Positions 1-15,300 of a stretch of 64,000 bases of DNA are shown here, piece by piece. The translations under genes and the position numbers were made by a program. Positions within the stretch are counted from its first letter, which is position 1. The number at the start of each line of letters is the position of its first letter. The DNA lies in contig UZAN01039503.1 in NCBI GenBank assembly GCA_900618425.1, positions 50,099 to 114,098 of the forward strand. Direction: 5' to 3'. Under the pieces are notes generated by a model. That model did no database searches. It was not told the DNA's origin and was given only the letters and a program-made list of their open reading frames with translations. Origin of the DNA: Echinostoma caproni (Eukaryota > Platyhelminthes > Trematoda > Plagiorchiida > Echinostomatidae).

Positions 1-2608
1 TGAATCTTTTGGTTTGAAATGGATTTGATAAGCAAGCAATAATCCATAGAAAAGGCCTGTCAAATGGTACATGCGGGAGCGAATTTGTGATGGCGGGTTG
101 TAAGCGATCGACGGGCATTGGTCTGTATTGTTTAGTAACGTCCTCCTGAATGAATCAGTTCATCATGAAAACACGAAAAAGTAGAGTATTCTCACACTGA
201 ATGATATATCATCAATCAGTATCTCTTTGTTCTAGCACAACTTATTACTTCATGGTGTATAGGGTTCTGTATTATTCCAACTCATACGAATATTGGCTGT
301 GACTTGGCTAAGTTGGCTGAGCTTTTGCAACAGCAGGAACCAAACACGTGAGGCCGCTGTATTTAGATAAAAAAGGGCACATACACTTTGATAAGTTATT
401 TCTAGATAAGTCAACTTCACAGAATCTTTGGAATGATTTGTTGACAGTGTACATCGGTTGGATGCGTTTGGCCGCAGTACACTCGAAACGCATTGTGTTT
501 CGATACTAAGTATAATCTTTTGGCCACAAAGAAGCTTACTTTTTAACTTAGGGCCCAGGTTCGGTCATGATGGTAAAAATAAATCATGCAAATTCAGAAA
601 ATAAACTATCTCAACTGAAGATTTTTGTACTGTGGTTTTCCATCGCATATACATATATTTGCTTTCACTCAGCCGATTATGTGAATGTCGGTGTCGCACT
701 GCCCTGAAAAAACTACACTAATAACAATGACAATCACAAAATAACTAAGGCGACTTCGTATTCAAACACAAAACATCGAAGATGATACGCCGGAAGGTAT
801 TTGTTGTATCCGCTGCAAAATGTCGGGGATTGAAAGACCAATACTGGTTGTGTCTAGGGTACATTACATGAACCAAATTTCTACTGGCAGAAGATTTTGT
901 ATGCTAGCTTTCATTTTGCATAGAATGTATCATTAATTCGCAACCCAGTTCGGAATTCGACTTCGCGTGACTCATTCCCAATATGCTTATCCGTGTTACC
1001 ATTGCCAGCACGAATACCGTGCACACAGGGTTGTACATTGAAACCGGCAATATCATCTTTTGACATTATTATTCACAGCATATAAAGTTTTATATATTTA
1101 TTCGTTTGTTGCTAAGGCAGTCATAACCAAATCTAGTATCCTTTAGTTCATAAAAAACAGATTCCATAAATGTCATCAAAATTATGAGTTTTCAAGAGTG
1201 GAACTTGTGTGCATTGCCGTGGCAAAGATATTCAAATGCAACAGTGTTGGCTGTGGTTATGTTTGTTAAAATTGTTTCACGGTGAAACCAAATATTCATG
1301 ACAGTTTTCAATAAAAACCGACAAGTATTTGTGGATCACCCAAAAATTATAGTATAGGTCGTATTCTAGTGAATATGGGGATCAACTGGAGGGGGAGTTT
1401 AACAAAAAAGCATGTATTGAAGTATGGTACTACTAATAGTGTTGCAATATAGGTTGTTTTCTTGCGTAAATGTAACGTATTGTTTTAATGACACAGCCAA
1501 GACTTATAGCTTTATTACTGTCATTGGCTTGAACTTCGTCCAACATGTCATTTTCTCCGAGTCATCCCACATTAAGGAGTATAAGATTCACAATAGTGAC
1601 AACTTACGGTGCTTATAGTCATGTATCACTGTTTTCTTCATTGAAAAACGGTTTGAGGTTTTCATGCAATAAAGCTAGACATTCAGTCATTAAAAATGAA
1701 ATATTGGATACTGGTGAAGTCAAGTTTGAGAGCAAATGTTATAATTTGAAATTCTGCAAGCAGCACTTGTCTCCAAACATACACGTTATACTAAATGCTG
1801 AAAATTCTTCCATCTGGGTGCATAAAACTACTACTGACTTGAAGAAGCAGTGGAAGGTGCAACTACTTGCAAGATTTAAAAGAAATTACTATTAGTTAGA
1901 TGGTCTCGATTTGTCATTCGTTTGTGTAACCATGACAAAAAGATTTTCTGAACATTGATTTCGCGGACAGTAAAATACTCTGTTATCATCCTAGGTCCCA
2001 ATCACGTGCTAGAAGCCACTTTTGTGACAAGAGGACCCTAATAAGGCTTCATTTGTAAGAACCATACTGGAACTCGGTTTTGCCAGCTGTTTACAATGGC
2101 AGTTCTGCTGAATTCATAATTCTATGAGACAATTCGCATGTTAAAATGTTTACCATTTCTACTATAGAAAAGTCATTTTGGAACCCTTTGATTTTTTCGC
2201 TAAATTCACGATCGTATGTTTCACAATTGATGCATATCTGCCCCAGTACTCAACGTGATTTGACACAGTCTTTTCTGTAAAAAAACGGCAGGGAGTATGT
2301 TCGTATCAAGTCCCATTTTGGATGTTATTGTCAGGTTCCCTGTGTGTATCAACAAAATGATTACCCCAGAGTCTAAAATTATGCAGTAACTCTTGCGCAG
2401 CTTATTAAATGTGCAGTATGTGAAGTTTCTGTTTGGTGCTGATCAGTGTTTGTACATGACTGCATAGGTTGCCTTTGTTATCTCACAACTCGCTCCAGCA
2501 AGGCCAAATACTTGATTTTTCTTGTTTGAATGAGTAAAGCGTTTTGTAAACAAAACAGAGAAAACAGAGAAAAAGCTCGTTTACAATGATTCGTAAACCC
2601 GCCAGTAC

Positions 2609-2626
2609 ATCAATCAATCAATCAAT
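2609..2626. repeat. (ATCA)n microsatellite
   Basis: Four and a half ATCA units, ATCAATCAATCAATCAAT. Confidence 0.9.
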
Positions 2627-5600
2627 GTACATATTTGTGTGTAAGGAGGAAGTTGTTTTTGAGAACGCGCCGTATCAACCCATGGCTAATCGTTCGGCTA
2701 AATTATTGGAACCCGTCTGCACGGACACAGTGAAACAAATAGTTGTGAACGAAATTTATGACATAAATTTGAGCGGTCGAACCATGCTCTCGCTTGACGT
2801 TAACTCTTTTAGCAGCAGAGTCAAAATCAGGGAAACGATGGAATGTCGGTGTAGTCATGTACAAAGTAATAGAGCAGATTCGTAACATCCTTAGGATAAT
2901 TTTTTGATACCGAAACCGTAGAATCTAGGTTTAACATCAAGGTCTATCGACAAAAAGGTGTCGTAGCAACGGAGTCGCTGCTGGGACAGCTTTACCCGAA
3001 TATATTGATCGCGAAATTTGAAAATGCTTAAATGCAAATATCAGCGGAAGATTCAGTAATTTAAACACTATAAGTGGATAAAATTGAGCGATCAACGGAG
3101 GATCGGACCCAATTCAACAATTAAACAAGTTCAATGTTTTCTATTAAAGCATTACTTTAATTTGGACACATAACTCGACGACAAAATGTCATGATTCATG
3201 GATAAGATGATTGGATGTAGCGTACGGTGCATGAAAGGACAACTTGGCAGGAACAAAACATCCACTTCCGACGATTTGTATCTTTTAAAATAAGGAATTT
3301 GGTTCGTTTCAGAGGGGTTGGGGTAAAGAAGGTTTGTAGTGAGAACGGGATGGAAGAATATCTCTGATTTTTTTGAGTGGTCTTTGCACTCTATGAGTAT
3401 GAGAAGAGCTTAAGTAAAAATTGATTCTAATGAAAAGGTATATGCTTTGTAGTCGATTGTTAGGACATTTTTGCCATCGGAGGCTACCTGGTTACAACAG
3501 ACGAAGTGGCAATCTGCTTGTATAAAACCACTCCGTGTAGCACAAAAAAGATTTGGGCTTGCACATAAGCTCTCCTGGCTCAATTCCACACAGTCTTTGT
3601 TCCGAGTCACCTGGATAATGAAGGAAGCAATGAACAAACAGCTGTACTCATTGGAAATATCACACCAGGTCTCGAAAAGAAATCATTGCTATTAGTTTAT
3701 GATGCAAATTTAACCAGCCCAAATATAGCTTGCCATTATTAAGTGGTATATACATATATAAATATATATGTTCTTGGGAGTTGACATAGGAAGAATCAAT
3801 AAACATGAGCTTGTTTGCTACTGTAGTGTCAGTAAATCGTTTTTCGTGAATGCTCAGTGATTTCGTTTCAAACTATGAGAACTGTGAACTAGCGTTCAAA
3901 TAGGCGCTATCAACGTTACCCAAAGTACATTTTGTGATAGTTATGCAAATATTGGAATATAGTTAGAGCTCCAGTTCTAATTCATTCAGCAGATACCAAC
4001 CAAATACCATTGTTTTGTACTGTGAATGTAACACGTAAATCAGATGTACAGCGGTGAAGTGACGTTCAATTTTGCAAATTTTAATACGTTCGCAATGAAG
4101 ATGTGTTCGGGAAACTAGCGCATTATCTAAGGCTTTCCCAGGAATGGCTGATTCATTCATCTCATCTAGGCGGTACCTTCAACAATTAGTTTTTTGAAAG
4201 TGGATTGGATTGGACTGGATTTTCCACCTCCATCCTACCATAAATAACCCCAGATGTGTGGGTTTATAAGAATGGAAAATTGTAATCTTTACCACAGTTT
4301 TGCCCTCAGACATGTGTCCTAAAACTCGCAATATTCAATTGAATGATAGTATCTTGACTGTACACTAGCGGGAATAGAATTGAGGATTTCATCTGCAATT
4401 TTCTCTTTTTCCAAGTAAATCTATTGGTTCAGAGGAACTGAATTGCATGTTGAAATTCTACCTTTTATTCAAGTTACTTGAATATTGCACGCAGTTCCTT
4501 CTGCAGTACCTATGTAAAGAATCAACTTTTTATCAGCGTTAATCTCTGATTATTTGTTGTTAATCGGAAAAACGTCGCACAAACGTTAAAGAAAACAATT
4601 CATGACCAGATCGATTCTACGGCATCATTGAAACCCTGTATCATGTAAGCATAGTTTCTATTCACATCTCTTTCTTTTTCGCACGTTTTGTGAAGGGTTG
4701 ATGCTCATCTACAGAAGAACGATAGGAATCAACTCCAAAACAATGTTTTTCTTTTCTTCAAACTGCATTACGTGCATGAATGAACTCCGTATAATCTTGC
4801 TTAATTCACTCGCAAACACGTCGATTTTTGTGGAAATTTGCGTATAATTAGCCCATGGAAAGGTAAACGAGTTTATCTTCTATCATTTTCTTTTCGAGTG
4901 TTTTCTCGGAAATGGAAGTGTCACTTGTAACAATTAACAGTGAAAAATAATATGTGCTAATTTGTTCCAAGCAGTTCACGAGTACAGTTCCAAGTAACTT
5001 CAACTAAGCTCATTGATTTAAACAAAATATTGTTGTTTTCTACATACAATCTCATCTGTCTGATTGACACACCTAAGGACGAGTCAAAATGGTAAATTTT
5101 TGCCGTATGGTCTTCGTTTCAAATTTGAAAAGGTTTGGTTTTGAGATAAGTTCTTAAGTTGAGGAATTAAAAGTTAAATAGCATGTCAATTAAAACTTCC
5201 GGCCACATCGAAACAAGAGTAGGCAGTTAAAGAATTATTGAGGATTTTGCAGCTACGTTGTGCCCATCACATTGATTGTTTTTCCTGCTATGACACGTAG
5301 CTCATCAACTCATCATAAGGGATAGTTTGTGTTTGGGCACTCCGTATGATCTTCGAATGGCTCAGCATGGGAAGCCTACCTAACCGATTTCCCTCAGTGC
5401 TCCGAACTTTATGCGAAGATATTCACTTATGATATCGATACATTCATAACAAACGCTTGAGGACGTCACATATTTTAAAAGTATCATCATCTACCTCTCC
5501 ACGTGGTACCTTCGTGGTTTGTTCTTCATTCTTAGCCCCCGTTGTTAAACACGTGGCAGTAGAAACTCTGTATAATAGGAGAATGAGACACATAAAGCAG

Positions 5601-5907
5601 TGCCCTTTTGGTAAACGGGAGTGAGAAATTTTCGATAGAGATAATCCAATTCAAACAAAAGACCGCCATGGAGACAGGTTTGTGACGTTATCGACTTGCC
5701 CGTGGACAGCCTCAGGTATAAAAATATTAAAAAAATGGTGATTATGGATTTTGTTAAGTTGTCATTCATGAAACCAGACAGATCCTCGGAGTAACTTCTG
5801 ATAATTTGATTGCAAAATGTATGTCAACATTCATCCACCAGAAACTTATGTCAGTTATGTATCGCTGAAAAATTAGAACTAGGAGACTACAGAGAGCACT
5901 GAATTCG

Positions 5908-5929
5908 TATATATATATATATATATATA
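5908..5929. repeat. (TA)11 microsatellite
   Basis: 22 bases of uninterrupted TA. Shorter AT runs occur at 3748-3770, 13217-13230 and 42795-42832. Confidence 0.95.
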
Positions 5930-8900
5930 ATGAAAAATTTAATGCGTTTTTTTCACCTAAAACTGTAACGTGATACCACAATATCTAAGATTACGCAGCT
6001 GTTCTTTAAATTTTTGAGAAAACTACCATCCGGGAATAAGATATCACAGTGAATCATAAATCAAATATCAAATCAAAAAATGATACCAGTTTCAAAGCCG
6101 AAGTGTTTGGCTATTCTCTATTTATAATTTAGTCATAGAAACCAAAGAAAATATGATAAACGGGTTGTTATAGGTCCGACTGGAAATGGTCAAGCACAAT
6201 TAGATTAGCTAACATAACGTAGCATAGCTTTAGAACAGCATACACTAACGCCGTATAAAACGTGTGGGAGTTCGATCTATGATAGAAAATAAATATCGCC
6301 TTATTTGTACTCCACTGACGCAATGACAATAAACGCAACTAATTTGTGTATTCAGTATTTGCCTAATTTCACTTGGCATAGACCTTCATCAGTTCCTACA
6401 ATTTCTTTCCGCAGCGTATAACTGTTGCGATAATGATATTTTAACCTTAATGCTATGCCCAGCTTCTTGAGTGCGCTTGTTCATCTTCAGGGTCGATCGT
6501 GCACGGGAGTCCGAATCCTCGTGAACACTTTTGTGGTTACCTCGTCCTTTCAAAACGTGTTTCTAGAATGCGATGTTTGTTCTGAATTTTCGGTTTTGGT
6601 TAATGACCATGAAACTAACGAGCTCGGGCTTTGGATCCTAGAAGTGGTTTTCACTTTCAGTCCGAAAACACTCAGGGCCAAAACTTCACTCGCTTAGCCT
6701 ATGAATTTGGTGACCTTTTGGTGTCCGATGCAGATCACCGGAACAACTTTTAGGTAGAACTTTTTCCAACCACTGGTTCTCAGTTTGAACTATTCCTATT
6801 ACATACGAGATGGTGACGCAGTCTAGATCAAAACCACATTAAATCAGAAGTCATGGGTTAAAGTTCCATTAACGCAATGTAACTAACTCGAATTTGCATA
6901 ACCCATAAGGACTTTATTAATCAAGTACCCGCTGGCGTTCAGGACCCGGTGAGTAAATTTCATCGCTTTTATTTGGCTGTTTTTGTTGCTGCGTCTATTG
7001 TTTACTCAACAGTATGTTATCCTGATTCGCGACATTTCCAAATGGCTTGTTTCGTGAACATCATTAATCACTTTCATTATTTCTCATCTGCAAATGGCAA
7101 GCATAGCAGAAGCGAAATGCCACGTTTCAAATAAAAAAAGGAAATATAAAACAGAATGACTCTCTGACGTGATTTGTGTAATGCGGTAAAAGATCAGTAG
7201 TACCTGTGTTGTACTTATACAATGCACTTGAAACGATAAATGACGAAGTTAATTGTTTGGCTTTTTTAAAGCGAACATGTTATTTCAAATTACACAAAGG
7301 TGCCTAGATCACGTTGAGTAATAAATGCATTATGTTCTGTGTGTTTGTAAGGTTTTGGCTACATTGAACATGGGTTGAAATGATAATTAACCGTTGTACA
7401 GAAAAAATCACCTCTACCTATACTGGAATACAGTTGTCAGAATGATTATTGGGGTGATTTTGGTAGCAACACAGAGACGGGGAAGTAACTTCCGTAAGGA
7501 TAAACATTATACAGGAGGTTTGATCAGCGTAGAACCAGAAATGAAACATTGAATGCTACTAAATAAACACAGAGTCAATGAGAACTAGTTAGAATAAGAA
7601 GATTTAGAATTTGAATGTGTTTACCGTGAGTTGATATTTCCTTAGCGGCTGAAGTGTTACCCAAAGGTAAATGTGTAAAAGTTGTTTGCATTCTGTGAAA
7701 TGCATTCTTATTGGTGCTCTGTTCAAATCACGCATCAAAAATAAAAATTATAAGCGCAACTAAACGCACAATTGTAAAAAGTTTGCCACGAAGATTTCTC
7801 AAGGGATTTCATTAGTAAAATGTAAAAACCTACAGCTTTTACACTTAAGCTGTATGATGATACTAAGGAAACCTCAACAATCAATACGAGAGGAGTTTTG
7901 CAGAATCGCAACCATGGCAACATCATTGTCGAAAGTCTTGTGATTCTACGATTGGTGAAGCTGTTATTATTGTTCACTGGAGAATTGATGACGTTTGATA
8001 TTGGTGATGAACTTTTCACGTTTGAATCTCATTTACGCATGAAAACACATCTCCTGGAATATGCTGAATGCTCGATGGATCTGAGGCGCTGTGTAGAAAC
8101 GACGACGGAGCGGCGAAACTTGTTAGATATCTCGCATAATGTGTATTGTGCGCTGCCTTTCGGGGATTTTTATTACATGTAAAGAGTTCTTCACTGAAAT
8201 AGGGTACCCTTTTGGACCGATGAAAAAATCAGTACCATTGTAGTGGCTTCGACTGTAGGGCAAACTGACTAAGGCAATTCGAAAATTACTAATGTAACGT
8301 TTTTCATTCGTATTCCATTTTATTGGAAAAATCAATATTTAAAATTAACGTTTTATAACACACGGAAAACATTTAATAAATAAAGTTATTCATCCCAGGA
8401 AACATGACTTCAAGTTTTGAGATATAGCACTTTATGTTTTCAAACATTTCGTCACGTAGGTTACATTGAACATCTTTTATCTTAGTATTTAGTTTACAAT
8501 AAAAATGTGCAGTATTAGTAATGTATTAATTTGATTTGCGTAGAAAAAGAGTCTGCTGGACCATGAAAATTATCTACCCAAAGGTTCTCGTATTACGTTA
8601 TGCAATAAAAATCATATTGTTTTCGTTGATCGACGGATGGAGCTTTGAAGTTCAATATAAAGGAAACATATTCAATTAAGAGATGGTAATTCATTTCGTT
8701 TCAACGTGCGCTCACTAGATGAAATCGGAGTCTCTTCTGAAATAAAAAAACTTGTGAATTTTATAATATTGAGCATACGGAACTAGCAACAACATCCGGC
8801 CTGAAATAAGTTATACGAATTGTGGAATTTCTGGAGGTTGATAGTGAAAAAGAATCGAATATCTCAAACCAGCAGAGCGCATTTAGCTCTTTGCCATTCG

Positions 8901-9164
8901 AAGTCAGTTTTTATCCTGAGCTCTCATAGTCGGTTTGATATATGATGCTAACCATGTGCATGTAGCCCTTGGGTTGTCTGCGGAGCGTACCGATGAGTAG
9001 CCATGGAAAAGCCCGCTATTATCGTGATGAACTGATTTGCAGCTCCTTCGCCCTCTTTTAACAAAAGTAAGATTTTCGGTAGGTAAAATGGTTATTGGTT
9101 TGGTGTCTCCAAGAAGCATTTTCATTTTCATTTTTCTAAACATATTTTTTATTGCGTCAAACCC

Positions 9165-9358
9165 AAATAGCCGAAATCCAGAAGACGAATTCGTTGGATA
9201 GAGTCAAATAGTAACTGACGAATGAAGGACTAAGAAAGAACTCTGCATAACTGCGTTTATTTCGTCGTGGATCATCATCGGTCTATATGTAGCTAACGAC
9301 TGTACTGATAATTGAACCCGAACTCGAGCGTCGGTTGATCTATCACCCTAGGCTACAT
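9165..9358 (-). mobile_element. Weak tRNA-like SINE candidate
   Basis: The minus strand has ATGTAGCCTAGGGTGATAG followed by CTCGAGTTCGGGTTCAATTA (B box-like 9321-9311), then a body with GATGATGATCCACGACGAAA. The order is that of a pol III-derived repeat, but the B box ends poorly and there is no second copy in the window. Confidence 0.35.
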
Positions 9359-12300
9359 GGATTCGCTCTTGTAGGTCATTACATTCAAACACCACCTAAC
9401 GTGTCGTTGAAACGGTCCGACCTAACTAGTATATGGGAGAAATAGCTTTAACGTTTCTACTTCTGTATCGATTCAAAAGTTAGCTAATAATCCAAATCCA
9501 TCGCCATGACTGCACGGAACAAGCACAGTTGAGAGTACAAATATACTCATCAGGTTCAACAGTGTCTTTGAATTAAATAATGGATTGGAATCTAGTATTA
9601 GTTGAACAAACTACTATCAGAACAGGCATGGGTTGGGTTGAAAACAAAAAGTCCTTTTATTTTTTCTCTCCATTGTTATCAGTTTGCTCATCTAACCCAG
9701 CGTGACACTGAAGTGATTGAGAGATGCAGATAAGTCAATTGGGTGTGAAGTTTATTTCAAGATGATCCAAATGAATGATATTTCTGTTTGTCAGGAGCGA
9801 GATATTCAACAATAAAAACAACAACACCAGCCGTACCGGTACTACATCGGAAATCCCGAGGGAACGATACTGTGTTTGAATTTGCAAATCTCTTGCTGAT
9901 GCGAAAACGCTGTCGTTTTTGGATTTACTTCTCAAAAGGAGGAAATGTTTTTCACCATGGGTATGAACGTTTCTGCTGTCGAGTTAAACCAACTTCCGGA
10001 TGAGCTGTCAATCATAAACAAACAAGGCTGGCCTTACCAATAATGTGTCAAAAAGGTTTACAAAGGCCTATCTGTTTTGATTTGGGTAACTCCCTTGAGT
10101 ATAAGTAATGTTGAGAGAAAACTGTGATTTTCCAGTCAGGGGCTCAGAACGCCACCGGTGTGGTCTGTGTAGCAAAGTTTTTCTATCAAAAACACATATA
10201 CAACAAGGTGGGATAAATTAATTTGAATACATGACTGCATACTCGGATTCTTTTTAAGTACTTCCTCGGACATATACCGACAACGGTAAGGCGCCATTGT
10301 CTCACTAGCATTCTCACACAATGTTGGTTCTTTAGTTTGTTTCATCAGAATCGGCTTCAAGATTAAATAACATTTGCAAAATGGCAAATTGTATGTTTTT
10401 CTTTACGGAGCATCTGCCATCTAGTAGGGACATTAACTGCGGCCATTTTTAAAGAAAATTCGCATTTTCTAACGGCTTGCATTTAAAAACTCAGAGTGAT
10501 GTATTTTGCAATACTTGTGATGATAGTTTAATCAGGGACACCACTTCATCAATTGTTTATCGGGCTGGCTAGTCCCTAGCAAAATCGAAACATACGCTTG
10601 TGAACAAATACGGCCGTGGAATTCTACCTCGTAGCTGATGAACTCTATTAACCAATCCGAACAGTTGTAGCTTGAGTCCCTGCGCAATCAAGCACATGAA
10701 GTACAGATTACTGATCAGTTTGAACAAGGAAAGAAGTAGCTGTCCAGTTCTATCTTGTTTTTATCGCATAAAGTGGATGAAATTGCATCCAACATGCATT
10801 CAGCAAATGGGGACTGAACAATCTCTCCAAGAGTGGAATCAACAAATCTGAACATCAACATTATCATGCCTAATGTCCGGTCATCTGAAGCGCAAATAAG
10901 GTAACTTAAAAATGGAATTTCCTCTTTGACGATGGTTGCGTCAGACGGATAATTCAGAGACAGGTTTGGTAAACTTCTATTTCAATAGGTGTCACTTCCG
11001 CCAAAATGAGGAGAACGTGATAGAATGAAAGTGGATTTAGGAGGAACGGGATGCTACGATACAGGCAAATTCGAAACTTCTATAGTAACATTCACTCAGT
11101 AAGTGCAGTAAACATACTAAAATTTATCGTGTTTTATGGAGGAGCATTTACAATAAGCAATCTTCAGAGAGATATATGCAAGCGTATACTACACAAACCC
11201 GTGTACCGTGTGGTTTAAATTGGAACTAATCGTAGTTTAAACCCATGGTGCGTACAATTTTCAATTTTGTTTTGTTATTCAGTGAACGATTTCTATGTAT
11301 TTCTGATACTTGTGATTCTATTCAGATTTCAGATTCTTCCACATCTCTTTTAAAAAACAACTCTTTTGTACTTTTGTATTCTCGTGGTTTCGTTTTCCTG
11401 TCATCTAAATTGAATGTAGTTCGTGTTCGGATGTAATCTGAGGCTAATAATCAATTCCAGGATACAAGAGTCACATCAATTTTGCTCACTTATTTTTTTT
11501 CTTGGATAATACCAACGGTGTCACGATAATCTTGGTGAATTTTTAACGATCTTTTCGTCAGCTCCTATGGAATTCAATCTTTAGAGAATTTGGATAAAAT
11601 GATTATTCTCTCTTGCATAAATTCGTTAGTTGCTTTATCTTTTATAAGGAATCTCCGCCTAAAACAAATGATTTATTGGGGTTTAGTGTCTGTAAACTTT
11701 CAGAAAGCTGATGTTTCCGTTTAAGCACTTGACAAGTCATCGGAAAGCGCTTATAGTACTTCACGAGTACATTTAATAACCAGGAAATTATTTCATTTGT
11801 GTTAAGTATTAGTCTGCGAGTAATGGAGGAGTTCATTCAATTTCACAAAAGGAAGAGTAAATGAAGGGTGAAGTGAAAAGCTAAAAAGAACTGTACAGCT
11901 ATTTGGATCTCATTGACGGTACAACAAGAAGTCAGTCATAACCCCGGAGGCTAGTGCTGAAATGAGCGAGGCGCGAACCCTGCAAAAAGTTTATTTATTA
12001 TTAGTTAATTTACTCTATACACGACATAAATCCTTATATAAAATATATTAGTATGGAAGAAACATTACTTTCCAATGTCGAAACGGTTGAAGAACACAAT
12101 AAGTTGTTATGCTCTTAACAAAACAAATGTTTCGGAACAATGTCGTAGGAGTCAAATGTGGATAGTCGTACAAAACACAGGCAGAATAATGAAGTAAGCA
12201 GGCGCTTGAGACCCTATCCCTCTGGCAGCTTTTCGAAAGGGTATCGCTCACTAATTTTAAACACTATCTGTTTTCAATTTCTAGAACTTGATTTCATTCT

Positions 12301-15300
12301 TACATTACAAGTAGCGATTTCTCACATGTCGAATTTCAATTCATACACAATGATTCCTGAAGTGACCTAATGTGTTTCAGAACCACATTCTGAATCACAT
12401 ATTGCATAATTTTAGGCACTATTGGCATTTCTTTTAAATTTGCTGTTTCGTTTATTTTGACGTTGGTCATTAGGTATAAGCCACTCGAGTGTTGATCACA
12501 ACTAATGCGAATTCAGTCTCTTTATTTTCTGCTTTCATGTTCACTATTTCAATTTGACTCCATAAGTGGACAAACAGAAAACCCGAAACCCATGTTTGCC
12601 AGTTACTTATCGACAGGTTACGATCGGAGGTACTTCCAATCACTTTCCTACAGTGAATGCCTTCTTTGATTATTCAGAATAAAAAAGGTTATTCTAATAT
12701 ATCAAAGTTTTGAGAGCCGACTGAAAGACAGCCTTATTTCCGGGTGGCATTCACATGGACTTATTTCCCGGTATCATTCATTCACTTGAGATTGTTTGAC
12801 TCTGGACTGTGAATGTCCGCGTAGTGCATTCCAAGGAGAATATCCGAGATATATGTAGACTGACGTTCGTCACCTTCGGTGTCCATCATTAAGATGTTTT
12901 GTAAAAATTTAATGTTCAATGTGCATCATAATCTCTGGCAGGTATTTGTTTTATCTATGATACTGACAATGTAGCTAAATCTGTGGATACCGCTTAATGT
13001 GCTGCTATTTGTTTGAAAAGAGAATTGCACTCTTATGATTAAGATGTATGATGCACTGAGAACACGTATATCAATGCACCGGACCATATAAAATATCTAC
13101 TGAGGCCAGTTTGTCAGCAAGAATCAAAATTTCAATGGCACGGTTCATAAGCATATCTACAATGATACAGCCAAGTTACGTAATAGAAAAGCACTTCTTA
13201 AATCGTTGAACGATAAATATATATATATATTTGTTCGGTATGAAATAACAAAACGTCATGCAAAGTACTTGATTTGATGATTACTAGAAGCACTAAATTG
13301 CAAATTTGTATTCCTTGGTTTGCGAATGTAAGATTACATACTTTGAACAGCGAAATGTGGTAGCAGAAAATATTTATATCTCATTGAAGCTTTGTTTATA
13401 TAAACTGAATAATTTTGAAACTATATAGGAAGGATTTCAAACGTGTAGAGTAAAAAAGTGCATAAAAATCACCGATGGAATTCTCACACGAGCTATATAT
13501 TTTCAAGGGAGATGATGTGTTGGGATGAAATTGTATCAAAATAGGCTGATCTCATTATTAAATGATTTTAAAACATTTTGAGAATTTCTTGTTTACATTT
13601 CATAATTTAAGTTCTACAGGAGACTCACTCCTGCCCAATGCTACAGCTAGAATCCGAAAAATTCATCTGCATACCGTCAATCCTAGGCTGTNNNNNNNCT
13701 GAAAGCTGGGATGATATAAATTGAAGTACAAAATAAATATCCTACAATACGAGTAATCCGTTTCCCTAAAACGCCCAGAAATTTATCGGTATTTAGTGTG
13801 CTATGAATTATTGTTGTGTGTTACGAAAATATACGAAGATGCCTTGGAAACTCTAAATTGAGTTTTATAGTGAATGCCGTAGTGATTGGATTCCTCGTGA
13901 CGGAGCCACGTTATCCATTTTACCAAATGTCATTACACATCAAGGTATTTTACTATTATTTTTCAAGATAGGGAAATATGAGCTTCTCTGCAGTACCACC
14001 TAATAAATGAATTGATCATAGTGGAAAGCAATCCCGAAACGTTTGACAAACTAATCATTCTGTTCTGTGTTTCCTCATCAACAATCAGAGTGCATTTAAC
14101 TGAAAAATATTTGAGGCTATGGTGCGTTTGCTGCTTTGAGTATTCCTGCTCCGCACTGTTCTAAATGACTTTTACCTGATCTTTCTTCTAACGAGCTTTC
14201 ATCACACTTGAAAACTCCTCAGATGTAGATGGCATTTGATGCAAACGATTGACTACGATAACTCCTTAGTCCTTCAATGAATAGAGGCCTAAGAGGCAGA
14301 GCAAACCGGTGTTACAAACTATGATTGCGCTCAGATTATTTTGCTAACGCGTGAGAACTTAAGTTGATCCACTTCTTTTATGCAGTGAATAGATGTCTAC
14401 ACTTGAAAATGACACATCGGTGATTTCTGGAATAAGACACCAGAATTTCCTCACAGAGCACCGAAGGTCAACTTCATAACACGAACTCTACTCGACCACT
14501 AACAAACGCTTAAATTCATTCATTGTGACTTGAATGGTCTGTTAGATTCGTCTTTCACATCATCCATTAGTGTTTTAAATTTTACTGAAAGACTTGTTGC
14601 TTCAGTACTTTGAACAATTCGTTCGCTTATTTTTTTAACAAAAAATATGAACGGTATTTTATTATGAGCCTTTGTATCAAGGTAAATAGCGCTTTAACGC
14701 TCATATTGGGATTACATCTCTATTAAATATTTCTTTTATTCCCAAGTGTGATGTCATGATTCCATGCAAATAAGAACGTACTCAATTTCGCATTAGTCTC
14801 ATATATGGAACTGAATATGCTCCAGTTTATCGACTCATTGAACATGATTACCAGGTTGATGCATTTGGAATGACCAATTGTTAAACCCGATATTAATCAA
14901 ACCATAACCCGTGGCAGCTCCCTCACTTGGTATGCAGCTTGAAGTAGACAAAATTTGTCCTTTCATGGAGTTCTTAATGAGGATCGTGAGGACATGACCT
15001 GATTTGGAAAACGTTTCTAAATTCGGGCAGCTTGCAACGCTATGATTAGACAAACTACTACGATCCGTTTTTAATCTAATTTGTATGACACTCTTAAAAT
15101 AATGAAAAGTACCAGTCTCAATCCACACGTTCTTGTGCTTCGTTTGCTCTTAACTCATCAGCGATAGCAACTGGGGCTGAAAATAGTTTTTGTTTCCAGT
15201 TTATAATAAATACAGTGAAAATAAAAACCACACTTGATAAACCGCTGCCTTCAGAATTGATATTTTTAAGCGTACAAGTTAGACAAATATATATGTGGTT

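Larger units (their letters stand above)
1..9164. other. No gene recognised
   Basis: AT-rich DNA with only short open frames below 120 codons, none with a recognisable motif or paired splice signals. It holds the (ATCA)n and (TA)n runs listed separately. It could be intergenic or intronic; if the innexin has long introns, its missing exons would be somewhere to the left of 28.9 kb. Confidence 0.6.

Noticed and set aside
1545..1895. 116-codon plus-strand frame
   Set aside because: No recognisable family and Lys/Asn-rich composition expected from AT-rich DNA.
14838..14860. Minus-strand VIMFNES, recalling the innexin NMFNEK motif
   Set aside because: The flanking residues do not match innexin helix 4, and the frame is broken just upstream.
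15118..15176. Short minus-strand frame PVAIADELRANEAQERVD behind a good acceptor
   Set aside because: Only 18 codons and no partner exon; cannot be separated from chance.
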